Part shown: positions 34,956 to 48,249 of the stretch, piece by piece
Layout: every line of letters starts with the position of its first letter
Numbering within the stretch: the stretch's first letter is position 1
Origin: Primula veris
Lineage: Eukaryota; Streptophyta; Magnoliopsida; Ericales; Primulaceae
Reading direction: 5' to 3'
NCBI GenBank assembly: GCA_963682055.1
Contig: OY821741.1
Span: 4,285,501 to 4,349,500, forward strand
Length of the DNA: 64,000 bases
Notes under the pieces: generated by a model
Told to the model about the DNA's origin: nothing
Seen by the model: only the letters and a program-made list of their open reading frames with translations
Databases searched by the model: none
Made by a program: the position numbers and the translations under genes

Positions 34956-37838
34956 TCAAGAGCACCACGGCATAACAATTATGGAGCTGACCACACCGAA
35001 GAGCTGTTTCTGGCACGTAATTTTCACATTTGCCCCAAATTTACATGTCGAGTAAGCGGATCTTGTCGAAATCCACAAGCTATCAGACGAAATTTCAGCT
35101 TCTTTAACAGCCATACGGTTTTTCCTCGACCACCCTTTTTGATCATTTACATGTGAACTATGTAAAGCTGGTTTTTTATGAAATTCATCTGTCTCTACTG
35201 ATGATACCTCTTCATCATTCATATCCAACCCTTTCATTGTTTCGGAATTTTTGTTGTGACGAAAGACCCTGTTTGGCTTTCCCGAAAATCTAGTGGTACA
35301 CCAAGCATCCGAGACTAGCTTATATGTAGTTTTCTCAGGTCGAACACCAAAACTTTTCATGAGACTAAGCATTTCTTCAGCTTTTACAGGTTCTTTTGCT
35401 TCAACATAACCCCAAATTAAGGTTTCAAAAGTTTTCAAATTTGGCGAAATTCCACAACCACACATCATGTCAAAAACCCTACCAGCTTTATCCATTTTTC
35501 CAACACTGCACCATCCGTTTATAACGGTAGTGAAAATCACAACATTGGGTTTAACACCTGTATGGTTCATGTTAATAAGTAGCTCCTCTGCTTTATCGGG
35601 CTCTTTTGCATATACATACCCTTTAGCAAGAATGCTATAAGCATGAATATCGGGTTCTATCCCGGACTTCGCCATGTCATCAAATATTTCCTTGCATTTA
35701 TCCATATATCCAGCTGCACTCCAAGCATTCATGATAGTGCTAAAAGTTATAACATCTGGTCTAACGCCGAATTCTTCCATCACCGACAGAACCTGCAAGG
35801 CAAGTAGCGGTTTTCCATCAATCTCAAATAAACCTAAAATGAAGTTATATGTGTGAATCTTCCTCAAGTCTCAATCAAGCAGTGCTCCGGTAGAATCAGT
35901 TTAGTTAGTTGTGTAATTACCATAATAGCATGAAATAAACTACCAAAAGTTCTTAGAGAAAGGCCGGGACCTTTTGTCAGTTTCTAATCTAAAAGTTTAT
36001 GGTTTCCAATCTGAAATCAAATGAATTTGAGGGCAAGTGCCACATGTATTTTAAGAACCTTTCGAATCTACTCAAACCAAAAAACAACAACATTGAAGGC
36101 TCCCAATATGGGTCGATAAATCAACCAATAACGGATAATTAGGAAAAATAGCATACCGTATCGACACCATCACTATCTTCCATGTCAAGAAATCCTTTTA
36201 TCAGAGAATTGAAAACAACAAGACCAGGGTGAACTCGAAGCTCTCTCATAGTATACACAAACCTCAAAGCATCCTTAAACCTACCTTCTTTGCAGTATCC
36301 ACCAAATATAATCCCACAAGTTCGTTCATTTGGCTGCAAATTATATTTCTTCATCTCTAAAATCATAGATTGAGCGCGGTTTATTTCACCATTTTGAACA
36401 TAGGCGATTGCTATTGTGTTAAAAGTAACAACATCTGGGTAAAAACCAGAAGCAATCATTTTATCTACTACATCCCACGCTTCTTTTATCTTCTTCTTGT
36501 TGCACCAGGCTCGAATAAGAACATTGTACGTTTTCAAACTTGGTTTCAGATTTTCCTCAGAACACATAATATCAAGCATTTTCATGGACTGTTCGGGATT
36601 GCCATCGATTCCATACCCTTTAATCAAAGTAGTAAAAATGCTAGTTGTGGGTCTAAAACCACTTTCCTTCATTTTGCGGAACATTTTCATTGCTTCCTCC
36701 ATGTTACCGGATTCAGAAAAAGCATTAATAACGGCACTAAAGAAAATCGAATCAGGCACCATTCCATTTTTCTCCACTTGAGAGATAATCGAATGTATAG
36801 AACTGAACATTTTTTGGTTAGTCAATGCCGCTAAGAGAGTTGTAAATGTTATCAGTGATGGTTTATGTCCTTCATCGATCAAATTTCTGAAAATATTTAG
36901 GGCCTCTCCAGAGTTCCCTCTTTCAACCAGAATATTCATCAGTTTTGTCCTTGACCGAACAGTGCGACAACTTGTATTGCTCCTGCACGAGGTGCAAAGA
37001 ATGCACTCTGCCCTTGGATACAATTCAGTTTTACCATCTTCCTTTTTCCCCTGCAAGGAAAAAAAGTTGAACTATTTGATTAGAGTACTTTACAACCGAG
37101 AAATGAAAAAGAGTCAATAAACACCTATCTAGATTTGGTCAAGAGATGGTTTATGCAAAAATTTCAGAGCAATAAACAAGCCTATGTCGGCATTACTGCG
37201 GTTCAGCTCATGGCCTGTGCTCAAACCTTGGGTTTGGAAATATGATCGTTCGAAAGTAAAGAATTTTGTAAACATGTATATCAGTGGTTACATCATAAAT
37301 TCTAACTTCTTCCTCTTTTGTAGAATAAATTTCACTGTCATTGAAGTATTTGGTCATAGCATTTGTCATCACATGAAAAGGGTTGTCATTACCTTGATAA
37401 TCAACCTCAAATTCCTAAATGGCTAAATCAATAACAACGGAAAGCACTGATTTTAAAAAGACCCGAGTCACTTAATCAATAACACCATAAGAGGAAAGGC
37501 TCAACACCAAGTTAGATGACTTTCCCCAGTAAGTCCAAATTAGTAGGACATAAACGACGTAATTAGCTTGATTTAAAGGGCTTGGATGATTAGCAGTATA
37601 TAAGGAATTCAACTAGTACCGATGTCGGTCATTGTTTAACTAAAAGCTATTGCACACCAAGTTAACAAGAGTTTCTACGTACGGAAAATATACCAAATAA
37701 ATAGATGGAAGTATAACGAAGTACCTTAACGTGAGTTGGTTGAGCCCAATCAAATTGATTAAACACAGCTCTTTCCTGATGCTTGTTCATACTTTTCGTA
37801 AAAGTTCTCTCATTTGTAGAGTCCCCCTTACCTACCAT
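34956..37838 (-). CDS. P-class PPR protein, copy 2
   Basis: Identical to the gene at 20395-23277. Exons: 37838-37725, 37050-36157, 35792-34956, 614 residues. See the first copy for domains and function. Probably the same physical gene counted twice. Confidence 0.85.
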
Positions 37839-40778
37839 TTCCTTTCCTTAATGTTTTCTCAAATTTTTGCATCAAGATCGTGGATTATACAGATAACTGT
37901 GTTGCAGGACTTTGTAAACGGGAAAGCACCTTAGTTAAAGAATAAAGAGGAGTGGTTAATGACATTGTAAAATTTCAGAAATAAACTAAGTTTTACATTT
38001 TAAAATCGAATTTATCTGTTGTAGTGGAACAGACAGAACACATTCGTGAGACTAAATTAATTTTTGCTTATTTGGATGAGAAGTTTGCAACAGTATACGA
38101 GAGGAAGTGATCCAACAAATGATCAGAAACATTCAAAACCAAATATTTCCATTTTCCAACTTAGAATGGGACAATATAACCGGGTAAACAGATTCAACAC
38201 CGTCTGCTATTTCAGTTTAATTTCCAACTTTTGTTCTAGTACAGCAAATAAGAACTTAAACCGGAATCTACACATTCTGTTTCAAAATCGTACTGATTCA
38301 CTCTTTAAACCATTAGTATAAGTAACTGCGATAAATAATAGAGAAATGAAGCAAATAGTAAACATAGAGTTGAAGAAAAATCAAAGATCTTAGGGCGAGA
38401 AACTCGATAATGCCTTTTGCTATACTATCCATTTTCTTAACATGAGTCCTATTGTTTACATGAATCGTCACTGGTTACTTAACGCCTACACTATATTAGG
38501 AGCACTCAACCGAGAGAGAAAAGGAAGCACGAGTAAACATAGAGTTAAATATATTTAGAGACTTTAGAACAAGAAACTTGAAAAAGCCTTTTGCAGTACT
38601 ATCCAATATTTAACATCAGTCCTATTTTACATGAATCATCACCGGTTATTTAATTCCTACACTATATTAGCAAGACTCATCCGATTCATTGAATACATGT
38701 TAACGTCGATTTTAAACCAAATTTAGCTTAGCACATTCAAAGTTAAAAAAGATACTTCCTTTCAACTTCAACCATAGCAGTATACAACATCAGAATCAAA
38801 TGAGAGTTTTTATAGGAAAAACAGCAAAATGGTTGTTGTTGAAAATATATTAGAGTACTTCTAAAAAAACTGAATCTTTTAAATGTATAACTTATCCAAC
38901 AATTATTGTTCTTTTGCCAAATTTCTCTCCCAATACAAACCATTGAAATTCACATTTGAGACCAAAATATCAATACCCACATAAAAAAGTATATATAAAT
39001 ATATATCCTAAAGGTGGTAGCAAGAATTTAAAAAAAAAAACAAGAAGCATAAAAGAAAAATTATAGGAAAAACAACAAAGTTGAAAAAGATGCTTCCTTT
39101 TAACTGCAACTAGAGGCAGAGCTATATACAAATAAAAGTGTTTATTGGAAAAACAGCAAAATGGTTGTTGATGAAAATACATAAAGAGTATTTCTAAAAA
39201 AATTGAACTGTTTAAATGTATAATTCATCAAAAAAATATTGTTATATTGCCTTGATGAGTTTCCAAATTCTCCTCCCAATACAAACCATTGAAATTCACA
39301 TTTAAGACTAAAATATCAATAACCACATTAAAAAAATATCCTAAAGGTGGTAGCAAACATTAAGGAACCTTTTAAATGTGTAACTTATCAAACAATTATT
39401 GTTCTTTTGCCAAATTCTCCTCTCAATACAAACCTTAAAGAAAGAACAATTACAAACCATAGAAATTCACATTTGACACCAAAATATCAATACTCACATA
39501 AAAAATAAAAACTTAAATATGGTAGCAAGAATTAAGGAAATAATAATGATAAAAGAAAAATGAAATAATAATTCACTTGGTACCTGTATAGCTCAGTTAA
39601 CTTTGTTCAGAAAGAGATAAATGAGTTAGTTTTAGTATTATAAAAAAAGCTTATCCAAGGATATAGGAATATATGTATGATTAACTAATAAAAAAAAATA
39701 TACAAAAAAAAGGAGTTGGATAATGAAATTTGAGGTGAGGCTGAGAAAAATGCTTTGCACAAAATTGGGAAATATTTATAATTGTTCCTTTGTCGTTTCT
39801 ACAAATAAGACTTAATTGATTTTATTTTATTTTTTAAAAAAACAAAAGCTTGTCGGAATGTGTAACATATTTGTATTTCTTTAAAATTATATAATTGATA
39901 AATAAATAAATAAAAAAACTAATTATTTGAGTAGTAGTAATATACTGATATTTATCGGTTTAATGTCCTAAGAATTGTTTTTTTTTTTACTTATAAATAA
40001 TATAATAGTCTCTCTAAAAATATGCTACTCTTCACCTCCTCAACAAAACGAAAACTTGTTGCACTTGATCGATATTAAACGAAAACTTCTCGTTCAAATA
40101 TCGATATTAAATGAAAACTTGTTGTTCAAATATCGATATTAAATGAAAACTTGTTGTTCAAATATCGATATTAAATAAACATCCAATTTTGGTATTGTTG
40201 TATACAAATATTGTTTTGCTTACAAAACTCAAAAGGGTTCCTATAGTAAATCAGTATCAAACCATTTAACGTTAATGTAGTTGATTAATTTTGGAGTAGA
40301 CTAAAAAATGACATCATCCCGCATATTAAAAGAGACAAATATTCCCAATAAAATAGTAGCTTTTTAGCCATTTAGAAACTCGCATGATAACGAAAAAATC
40401 CTATGAAAATTATCATATGTTCTCTATGGATCTTGGTTCAGTCGATTCATTAGTTAGTATTCACATTTTCTATGATCGGATTTCATGTTCTAAAAGGCAG
40501 AACCTACGAGTATATTAGACGTAGGCTAGCAGTCTAACATATTAAGTAGAATTAAGCGTCATTACACAGAATTAGACGCTAAACGATCAATTTCTGCCTA
40601 AAATCCGCCAAACGTCTTTTTCAACATCGATCTTATTCGACTTCTCACCAATATTGATACTAAAGTTGCAATTTTACTAAACCCACTTAACATTAAACTA
40701 CTCTCTCAAAATAAAACTTCAATAATTTAGGACTTATATGTAAAAAAAATTTGGAATGTTGTTATTTTCCATCTTCAC

Positions 40779-41107
40779 TAGGGGCGGGCAAAAAACCAAA
40801 AAAACCGAACCGAACCGATAACTGAATCGAAAAAAACCGAAAAAAATCGAAACCGAAAAACCAAAAAGTTATCGGGTCGGTTTCGGTTTTCAGTAAAACC
40901 GAACCGAAAAAGACTGAAAAAACCTGAAAAAACCTGAAAAAGACCGAAAAATAAAAAATAAAACCGAAAAAAACCGAAACTGGACCGAAAAAATCGATCC
41001 GGTTCGGTCCAAAAAATAAAAAGACCGAAACCGAAAAAAACCGAACCGAAAAATATGTCTGGTTTCGGTTTCGATAAAAACCGAACCGGACCGAAGAAAA
41101 CCGCCCC
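40779..41107. mobile_element. CCGAA-rich hAT-like MITE, copy 2
   Basis: Identical to 26218-26546, with the same ATCTTCAC duplication on both sides and the same distance of 68 bp to the EngB start. Confidence 0.75.
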
Positions 41108-41175
41108 ATCTTCACCTTCAACTCTATAGAGATAGAAAAATATCAAGTTTTTTTCTCACTTTTTTATTTTCTACG

Positions 41176-44100
41176 ATGTTTCTCACTCACCAACACCTAC
41201 TTAGATTCACTATCTTCTCCAAAACCCTTAATAAACCCAACAAAACCCACTTTTTATTCACCAAATCTCTTCTCTCCCCTAAAACCTCTAATAACCCAAT
41301 TTCCCATTTCTCAATATCATCTTCTTTACCTCTTTTACAAGAAAAAACCCAAGAAAACAACCCACAAAACACCCAAGAAAACAACCCACTAACTCAAATC
41401 CCGATACCTATCGAGAAGCTTTTCGTGCCGCCTGAGACAGTAATATCAACTTCCCTTGAGAACCCACCAAGGGTTTTGAAAGGGTCCAACATTGTGTTGA
41501 GTAAATATGCTATTGGGGCTCATGTTGACGTGGCGGAGTTTGTCAAGAGTAGTGTTGAGTTCGAGGATTGTCCGGGGAACGGGGAGCCTGAGTTTGCGCT
41601 TGTTGGGAGGTCGAATGTTGGGAAGTCGTCGTTGTTGAATTCGCTCGTGAGGAGGAAGAAACTGGCTTTAACTTCCAAGAAACCAGGTTTTTTTTTAACT
41701 TTTAATTACCCTTTTAATAGTACTTGTCTTTTCTAGTTGAACATTTTAAGTACTTAAATATATATGTTTTCAATGAAGTTAAAAGATTGAACCTTTGAGT
41801 GGTGTCTATAAGTACTATCTGATAGAAGTTGCGAAAAAAGCTTATTTATTTGAGATGGGTAGTGAAAATTAGTAGTGTAAATAAGTAAATGAGGACACCT
41901 TCCTTAGGGTTTTAAAAGGGTCTAGTATTGTGCTCGGTAAGTATGTTGGTGGGGCCCACGTTGAGGTGGTGTAGCGTAGTTTGTCAAGAATAGCGTCGGG
42001 TTCGATGATTGTCCAGGGAATGGGGAGCCTGAGTTGGCGTTAGTGGGAAGGTTGAATGTGGAGCAGTTGTCGTTGTTGAATTCGCTGGTGAGGAGGAAGA
42101 AACTGGCTTTAGCTTCCAAGGAATCAGGGTTTTTTTATAATCAAATTACCCTCTTAATAGTACATGTCTTGTCTAATTCAACATATTAAATACTTAAGTA
42201 TAATTTTTTCTATGAAGTTGAAAGGTTGAACCTTTGAGTGGTAATTATGTGTATTGTATATTAAGTGTTGGAAAATCTTAGTTCTTTGTGGTGGGTAGCG
42301 AGGATTAGCAAATTATAGTGTAACTCGGTAAATCAGGAAACCTTTATCTCGGTTTCCTGTGAAAGGTTTCCTGGGATTCTAAAAGGACATTGTGTTTAGT
42401 AAATAGGTTGTTGGGGACCAGGTTGACATACTGGAGTTTGTTAAGAGTAGCGTCAGGTTTGAGGATTGCCAGATCATAGTTTAGTCGTGAAGAAGTTACA
42501 AAAAAGCTTACTTCTTTGTGGTGGGTGGTGAAGACTACCAGATAATGGTATACATAAGCAGTATTAGGAACCTTAATCTCGGGCTCCCGTGTAAAGCCGC
42601 CTAGGGTAGGTCTAACAATATGTTGAGTGAGTATGTTGTTGGGACCCATGTTGACGTGGCAGTGTTTGTCAAGAGTAGCGTCGGATTTGAGGATTGTCCG
42701 GGGAATAGGGAGCAGGAGTTTGCGTTAGTGGGAAGGTTGAATGATGGGAAATCATCGTTATTGAATTCGAGGAAGAAAGTGGTCCTGACTTCCAAGAAAC
42801 CAAGTTTTTTTCATTAATTTTTATTTAGTTAAGTTTTGATTAGTTTAGTCGTGACCCTGCGCTTATGATAACACTTGTCTTCTCTAATCGAACAATGTAA
42901 GTTTGTAATTATATCTTTTTGGTGAAGTTGAAAGATTGAACTTTTAAGTGGTAATTATAAGTATTGTACGTTAGAAGCTGGGAAAAGCCTACTTCTTTGT
43001 GGTGGACAGTGAAAATTAGCTGATAATAGTGTAATTATATAAATTAGGAAACTCTTCCCTGAGAACCTGTGTAGGGTTTTAGAAGGGTCTAGCATTGTAT
43101 TAAGTAAGTATGTTGCGGGGGTTTACGTTAATATAGCGGAGTATGTTATAGGCTTATAATAAAACTTGTGGGAAAAGCTTACTACTAGCATATGAGTAGT
43201 AGTTTAAAGAATTAGTAGGAAACGTTAGTGTCATCATCCTTTGCTAACCCCAACTATAGGTTTAAATTGGTCGAACATTGTGCTAAGTAAGCATGTTTTT
43301 GGTCCCTTGTTGATGTGGCATAGTTTGTGGAAAGTAGCGTTTGTTTTGTACTTTGATGATTATCCTGGGAACGGGGACATGGAGTTTGCGTTGGTGGGAG
43401 GTCTAATGTGGAGAAATCTTCCCCCACTTCTTAGAAACCAGTTAATATTTTGGTCAAAAAAGTAAAAAGGACTTAAAACCTCTTATTCTAGCTTAAGACA
43501 GTGATTGTAAAAGATCACAGTATGGGGTAGTTATTGGTATACTGGCTGTTGTTTTGGTAGTTCTTGAGAAAAAGTACACATTCGTGTTTGTGTAGTGAAA
43601 GTTAGCCTCTTAAGTGTTTGCGTAACCTGTACACTATTGTTGCAGGTTGAAAATTTGAAATTGCAACTATTATGATTTACGAAAGAAGTTTGCTTTATGT
43701 GGAAAGCATCAACAAGAGCTTATCCAGTTCCCTATCTTAGTTACAAAGTTCAAATTGAAAACCGTTTTATTAATTTGTAAGTCGTGGTTAATAACTGAAT
43801 ATGTTGATTTGCTAAGGTGGCAGTGACTTGTGATAACAATGAAAGTTGAATGTTTTATCAGCTGTAGACACTAGCTACATAATTGTTCTTTGCAGTTTCT
43901 GTGATTATGAATTTGAAACTCAGTATTATCTTTCACATGCAGGGAAGACACAATGCATCAACCATTTCCGGATTAATGATAGTTGGTATCTCGTCGACTT
44001 ACCAGGATATGGGTATGGCAGTTCTTCCTTCATCACTTCTACATTGTTATTTATCTGTTTATCCTTTCACCTCCTCTTCTTTCTCTTTCCCTCTCCTCCT

Positions 44101-45599
44101 TTCCATAATTCCATTTTTAGTTACTAAATTATAGTATAAATGACTGCAGTCATGAATGCCGTTTCCACATACTACATATAAAATATATAGATCTTTAGTT
44201 TTTGAAATAGTTAAAATATTAGAAGCAATGTAGTTGGCTATGATCAGAGCATGTTGCAATAACAAAACGTGAGTGTGGGTCATAAGTCATTATCATTTAA
44301 TTTAGATACAGACTCCTGTATGTTCACGTGGGAAACACGGGATAATGATAGTATATTTTAGTTTTTGAGATGGCACGATATTTTTCTTTTCATAAGTTGA
44401 ATAACTCTAGTTGTAAATATGAGTCCAACAATTGTCTATCTTTTGTTGAGTATTTGGTCACTAATGACCTTAATGCTGCAGATATGAAAATGAGGAATTA
44501 TTCATTCAAATAACATTTTTTTCCGGAAAGCAGACAGGCGCAGATGTGTGACTAAATTATATATTTTTAGATTTTCTTCCAAGTCTATCATGAATGTGGC
44601 TCTTTTTTAAGATAAATAATTTTATTTTTTTGAATTTTCTACAAATTCGAGAATGTGTTGGGCTTATCCGCTAAAAACTACGGTAGAGCTGTTCGGCTTC
44701 TTCTCTTTCCATATTAGCTACCAGTGAACACTCTTCTTGTTCACTTTTCATTTGTTTATTTCATAAACCAATTAACTACGGACTATAAAAACATTTATGT
44801 TTGCATTGAACAGGTATGCATCTGCTCCTCATGAACTTCGGATAGATTGGGACAAGTTTACAAAAGACTATTTTCTAAATCGACCAACTTTGGTCTCTGT
44901 TTTCCTCCTTATAGATGCGAGCATTCCTGCAAAAAAGATTGATCTCGAATATGCCAGCTGGCTGGGCCAAAACCAAGTGAGTTTCTTCTTTTCCTTCAAT
45001 CTGTAAGTTGAATATTATAAAAACGTTGTCTCGGAAACAATGGAGTTGGGGATAAAAGTTTGGTCAACTGTTATGTTTGTTTACCCTAAATTTTGGTAGT
45101 GTTTGGGTGCTGTTGTGAAACTCTTCGTCTGTTTCTGAAGTCAAAGAGTGAATTTTTTTGGCAGCTTCTCAAAACTGTTTCTTGAGATTCTTTGAGACAA
45201 CCTAGTTTTACAGGCCTACAAAGAGTTGTTTTCTCTTATTCTGTATTTTTTAATATACGAAAATGGCAAAAACAGGAAAAATCTAGAAATTTTGTGTAGT
45301 TCAGCAAGTACTTTTTCACTTTGCAGTCTTCAAAATCAGAGACTTTTTCTTTCTTTAATTTGTGATACGTTTTCTCATAGATTCCCATGACAATAGTTTT
45401 CACCAAATGCGACAAGCGGAAAAAGAAAAAGAACGGTGGGAAAAGACCCGAAGAAAATGTGCAGGATTTTCAGGAGTTAATAAGTGATTTCTTTCAAAGT
45501 GTGCCACCTTGGATCATGACTAGTAGTGTGACTAATCAAGGTCGAGATGAGATACTATTGCACATGGCTCAGCTTAGAAACTACTGGCTAAAACATTGA
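41176..45599 (+). CDS. Organelle-type EngB/YihA GTPase, copy 2
   Basis: Identical to the gene at 26615-31038. Exons: 41176-41686, 43943-44012, 44814-44976, 45381-45599, 320 residues with all GTPase motifs. The decayed exon copies recur in its intron 1 at about 41889-43461. Probably the same physical gene counted twice. Confidence 0.92.
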
Positions 45600-46971
45600 G
45601 AGATGCTTTACGGAATTATCGCTCCATTAATGCTGGGATAAATCGTCGATATACTTTTCTCTTTTTCAAGAGATTTCATCGTGTACCTAAATTTTGGCAA
45701 TATATTGAAGGTTCTACAGAATTCTTCGGGTATCAAATGTCTTTCTTTGAATAGTTCATTTGGGCTGTAATACTGGAAGAAATGTTTCAGATTTGTTAGA
45801 TTTTTCTGTGTGTGGAAGTTAACTGAATTCAAGTGGATTCAATGTTGTGCTGCGATAGAAGTTCATTCCAAAAAATATTAGTTTGGCCCTTTTTTTATTT
45901 ATTAATTCGTTAATTATATTATCGATCATAGTCATGCTAATCTTCTTTGTAATCTTCTGTGTTTGTTCACCATATTAACTCAATGTCTCTTCGAAATAAA
46001 TTCTGATAAAAAAAAAAATCAAACTAAATATCATTATGCTGTCCCGTTTGTTAGTCTGGGTGTTATGAAAAATTTATTGCAACTTTAGGCAATCTCAAGC
46101 AGGCATGGAAAGGCGAAAAAAATTGCAACTTTAACAGACAAGCGACCGCATGCGACTACGTTCTGTTAAATAATTTGACATAAGTGTACTGTTAAAAAGA
46201 AAAAGTAACAGCATTGTATATTAAACCAGAAAATAGTGATGGTATAGTGTACTAAAACTATAAGAAACTTGCATATTCTGGTTCATCTGAAACTATATTT
46301 TTTATTTTTTATTATTACTAATCCATCCGTCCCAAAGGGGTTATATGTATCTAAGTGTAATTTTGATTTACAAATATCTCGTGCTTAAATTGTTGAAATA
46401 TAAATTTTAAAAATTTGTTCATATATTTTAACATTTGAACTATGTGATTAACTTATCAAAATTCTATTTCGACAATTTAGGTATAAGCTATTTATACATC
46501 AAAGAAGATTAAACCATGTCATTTGAAAATTAAACCAGGGAAAATGTGTTCTCTTTCTGTCTCTAAAATTCGTCATTTCTTTAGGGTAAGTATTTCTTTT
46601 TTGTTGGGTTCTTAAAGCATTCAATTCTTTACTTATGTTCTTAAAAAAATTATGGGTTAATTTTCTATATCAGTAGTGTTCATACTGTTTTATAGTCATT
46701 CTGATTTTTTTAAAATATTGTTGCTGATTGTGTATGTTAATAAGTATTCTTTTGTTACACACCCATAACTTGTTTGAACATTGTTAGTGGAAAAACCTTT
46801 GCTTTTTTACAATTATGGGTTTTGAATTTTATTTTTAGGTACCTCTTTTTGAGGTGGTCTAGAGAAATATTTAGTTATGATATATGTGTTTAATTATGAT
46901 ACCAATGAGAAATAGTTAGTTATTAAATAATTGGTGGTGATTTAGGACATGTATATAAAGAGCAACATATT

Positions 46972-47394
46972 TTTACAGGAAGTCATTTTAATATCTATTT
47001 TTTCTTTCTCTAGATCTTGTAAAACATATATTTGAGGTTTTTTGTGTCTTGCTTTTGCACCTTTTTAATTTGAGATTTGTTCTCATTAAACGTTATTTTG
47101 TATCACAATTGATCTTGGTGCAATAAGGAGAGTAACAGAGATATGAGGTATAAGGAGAAAAGTGACATTTTTTGAGCTCAATTTCTCTTAAAAATGGGGT
47201 TCTATGATGTCTACTTGCGCTCTTTTTTCCTCAAATATATTGTTATAGTTTTTTTGTAATGGATCTATTAAACAGTGTGTTTTTAGCGATTTGTAATCGG
47301 ATTATTTGATTACCATCGTGGGGATATTGTCGCATGTATTCGATATTTTTCTTCTTCAACTAATAAAAATTTCCTTTCAAAATAAAAAATAAAA
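46972..47394 (+). mobile_element. Retroposed sequence, copy 2
   Basis: Identical to 32411-32833, including the 17-bp flanking duplication. Confidence 0.7.
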
Positions 47395-47749
47395 ATAAAG
47401 AGCAACATATTCTTTAGCAGAGCCATAAGAGTATATATTACTGAATTTCTTGCCTACAGTAACTTAAGCAGAACTTATTTTGGAATAAAAGGAAAATGAG
47501 CTCCTTAATTTAGATGATGTTTATTCGTTATGAGATGGTCAATTTGGTTGTAAATCAGTGTGCAGTTTCTGTTATGTTCTATGATCTGTTTTTCGGAAGA
47601 GTAAGTTTGCAAAAAAAGTACTAACAAGCCTGATCATAGTTGGGCAGCAGTTAGTTTCTTAGTATGCAAACTGTTGATGTTCTCATGTCTTAATTCTGTC
47701 GGGTTTTCAGTTTTATATGCTGCGTTTGTATATGATGTAAGGTTGAATA

Positions 47750-47902
47750 GAGTGGTGATATAAGGAGAGACTTTTTGACATAGACTATCGCAGAGACTCA
47801 ATGTGGACAATCACAGATCATGTATATGAGGGTAAATCAAGTATTCACATTAAGTCTCTGCGAGAGCATCTGTCAAAAAATTTCTCTTTATATCACCGTT
47901 CC
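47750..47902. mobile_element. 153-bp MITE, copy 2
   Basis: Identical to 33189-33341, with GTTGAATA on both sides. Confidence 0.75.
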
Positions 47903-48249
47903 GTTGAATATCAGATGTCATAGCCTCATAGACTTCTGACTTCTCTGGATATATGTAATATTATATAATCACTTTCTTCATCCCTGAATATTAGTTATCT
48001 CTAATCTCCTCTTTTAGTGAAACTTATGCAACTAAGTTACTTCTCGGAATGCAAACCTTTTTTCAAGTTATGAGCACCCAAGTGATTTGGTTGTTTACTT
48101 AGTTCTTTTTTCCTACACGTGTAACGGTGATTACGTTATTCAAATGCTTGTTTGTACTTCATGTGTCGATGCTTGCTTAAAGCTATCATAATCATTTTTA
48201 CGTTCAAATGCAAATATATTTCCGACCCCAAATTCACTACTGGCCAATG

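Noticed and set aside
34956..45599. PPR and EngB genes as independent paralogues
   Set aside because: No difference from the first copies was seen in exons, introns or intergenic DNA, and the block ends at the gap. They are listed but should be counted once.
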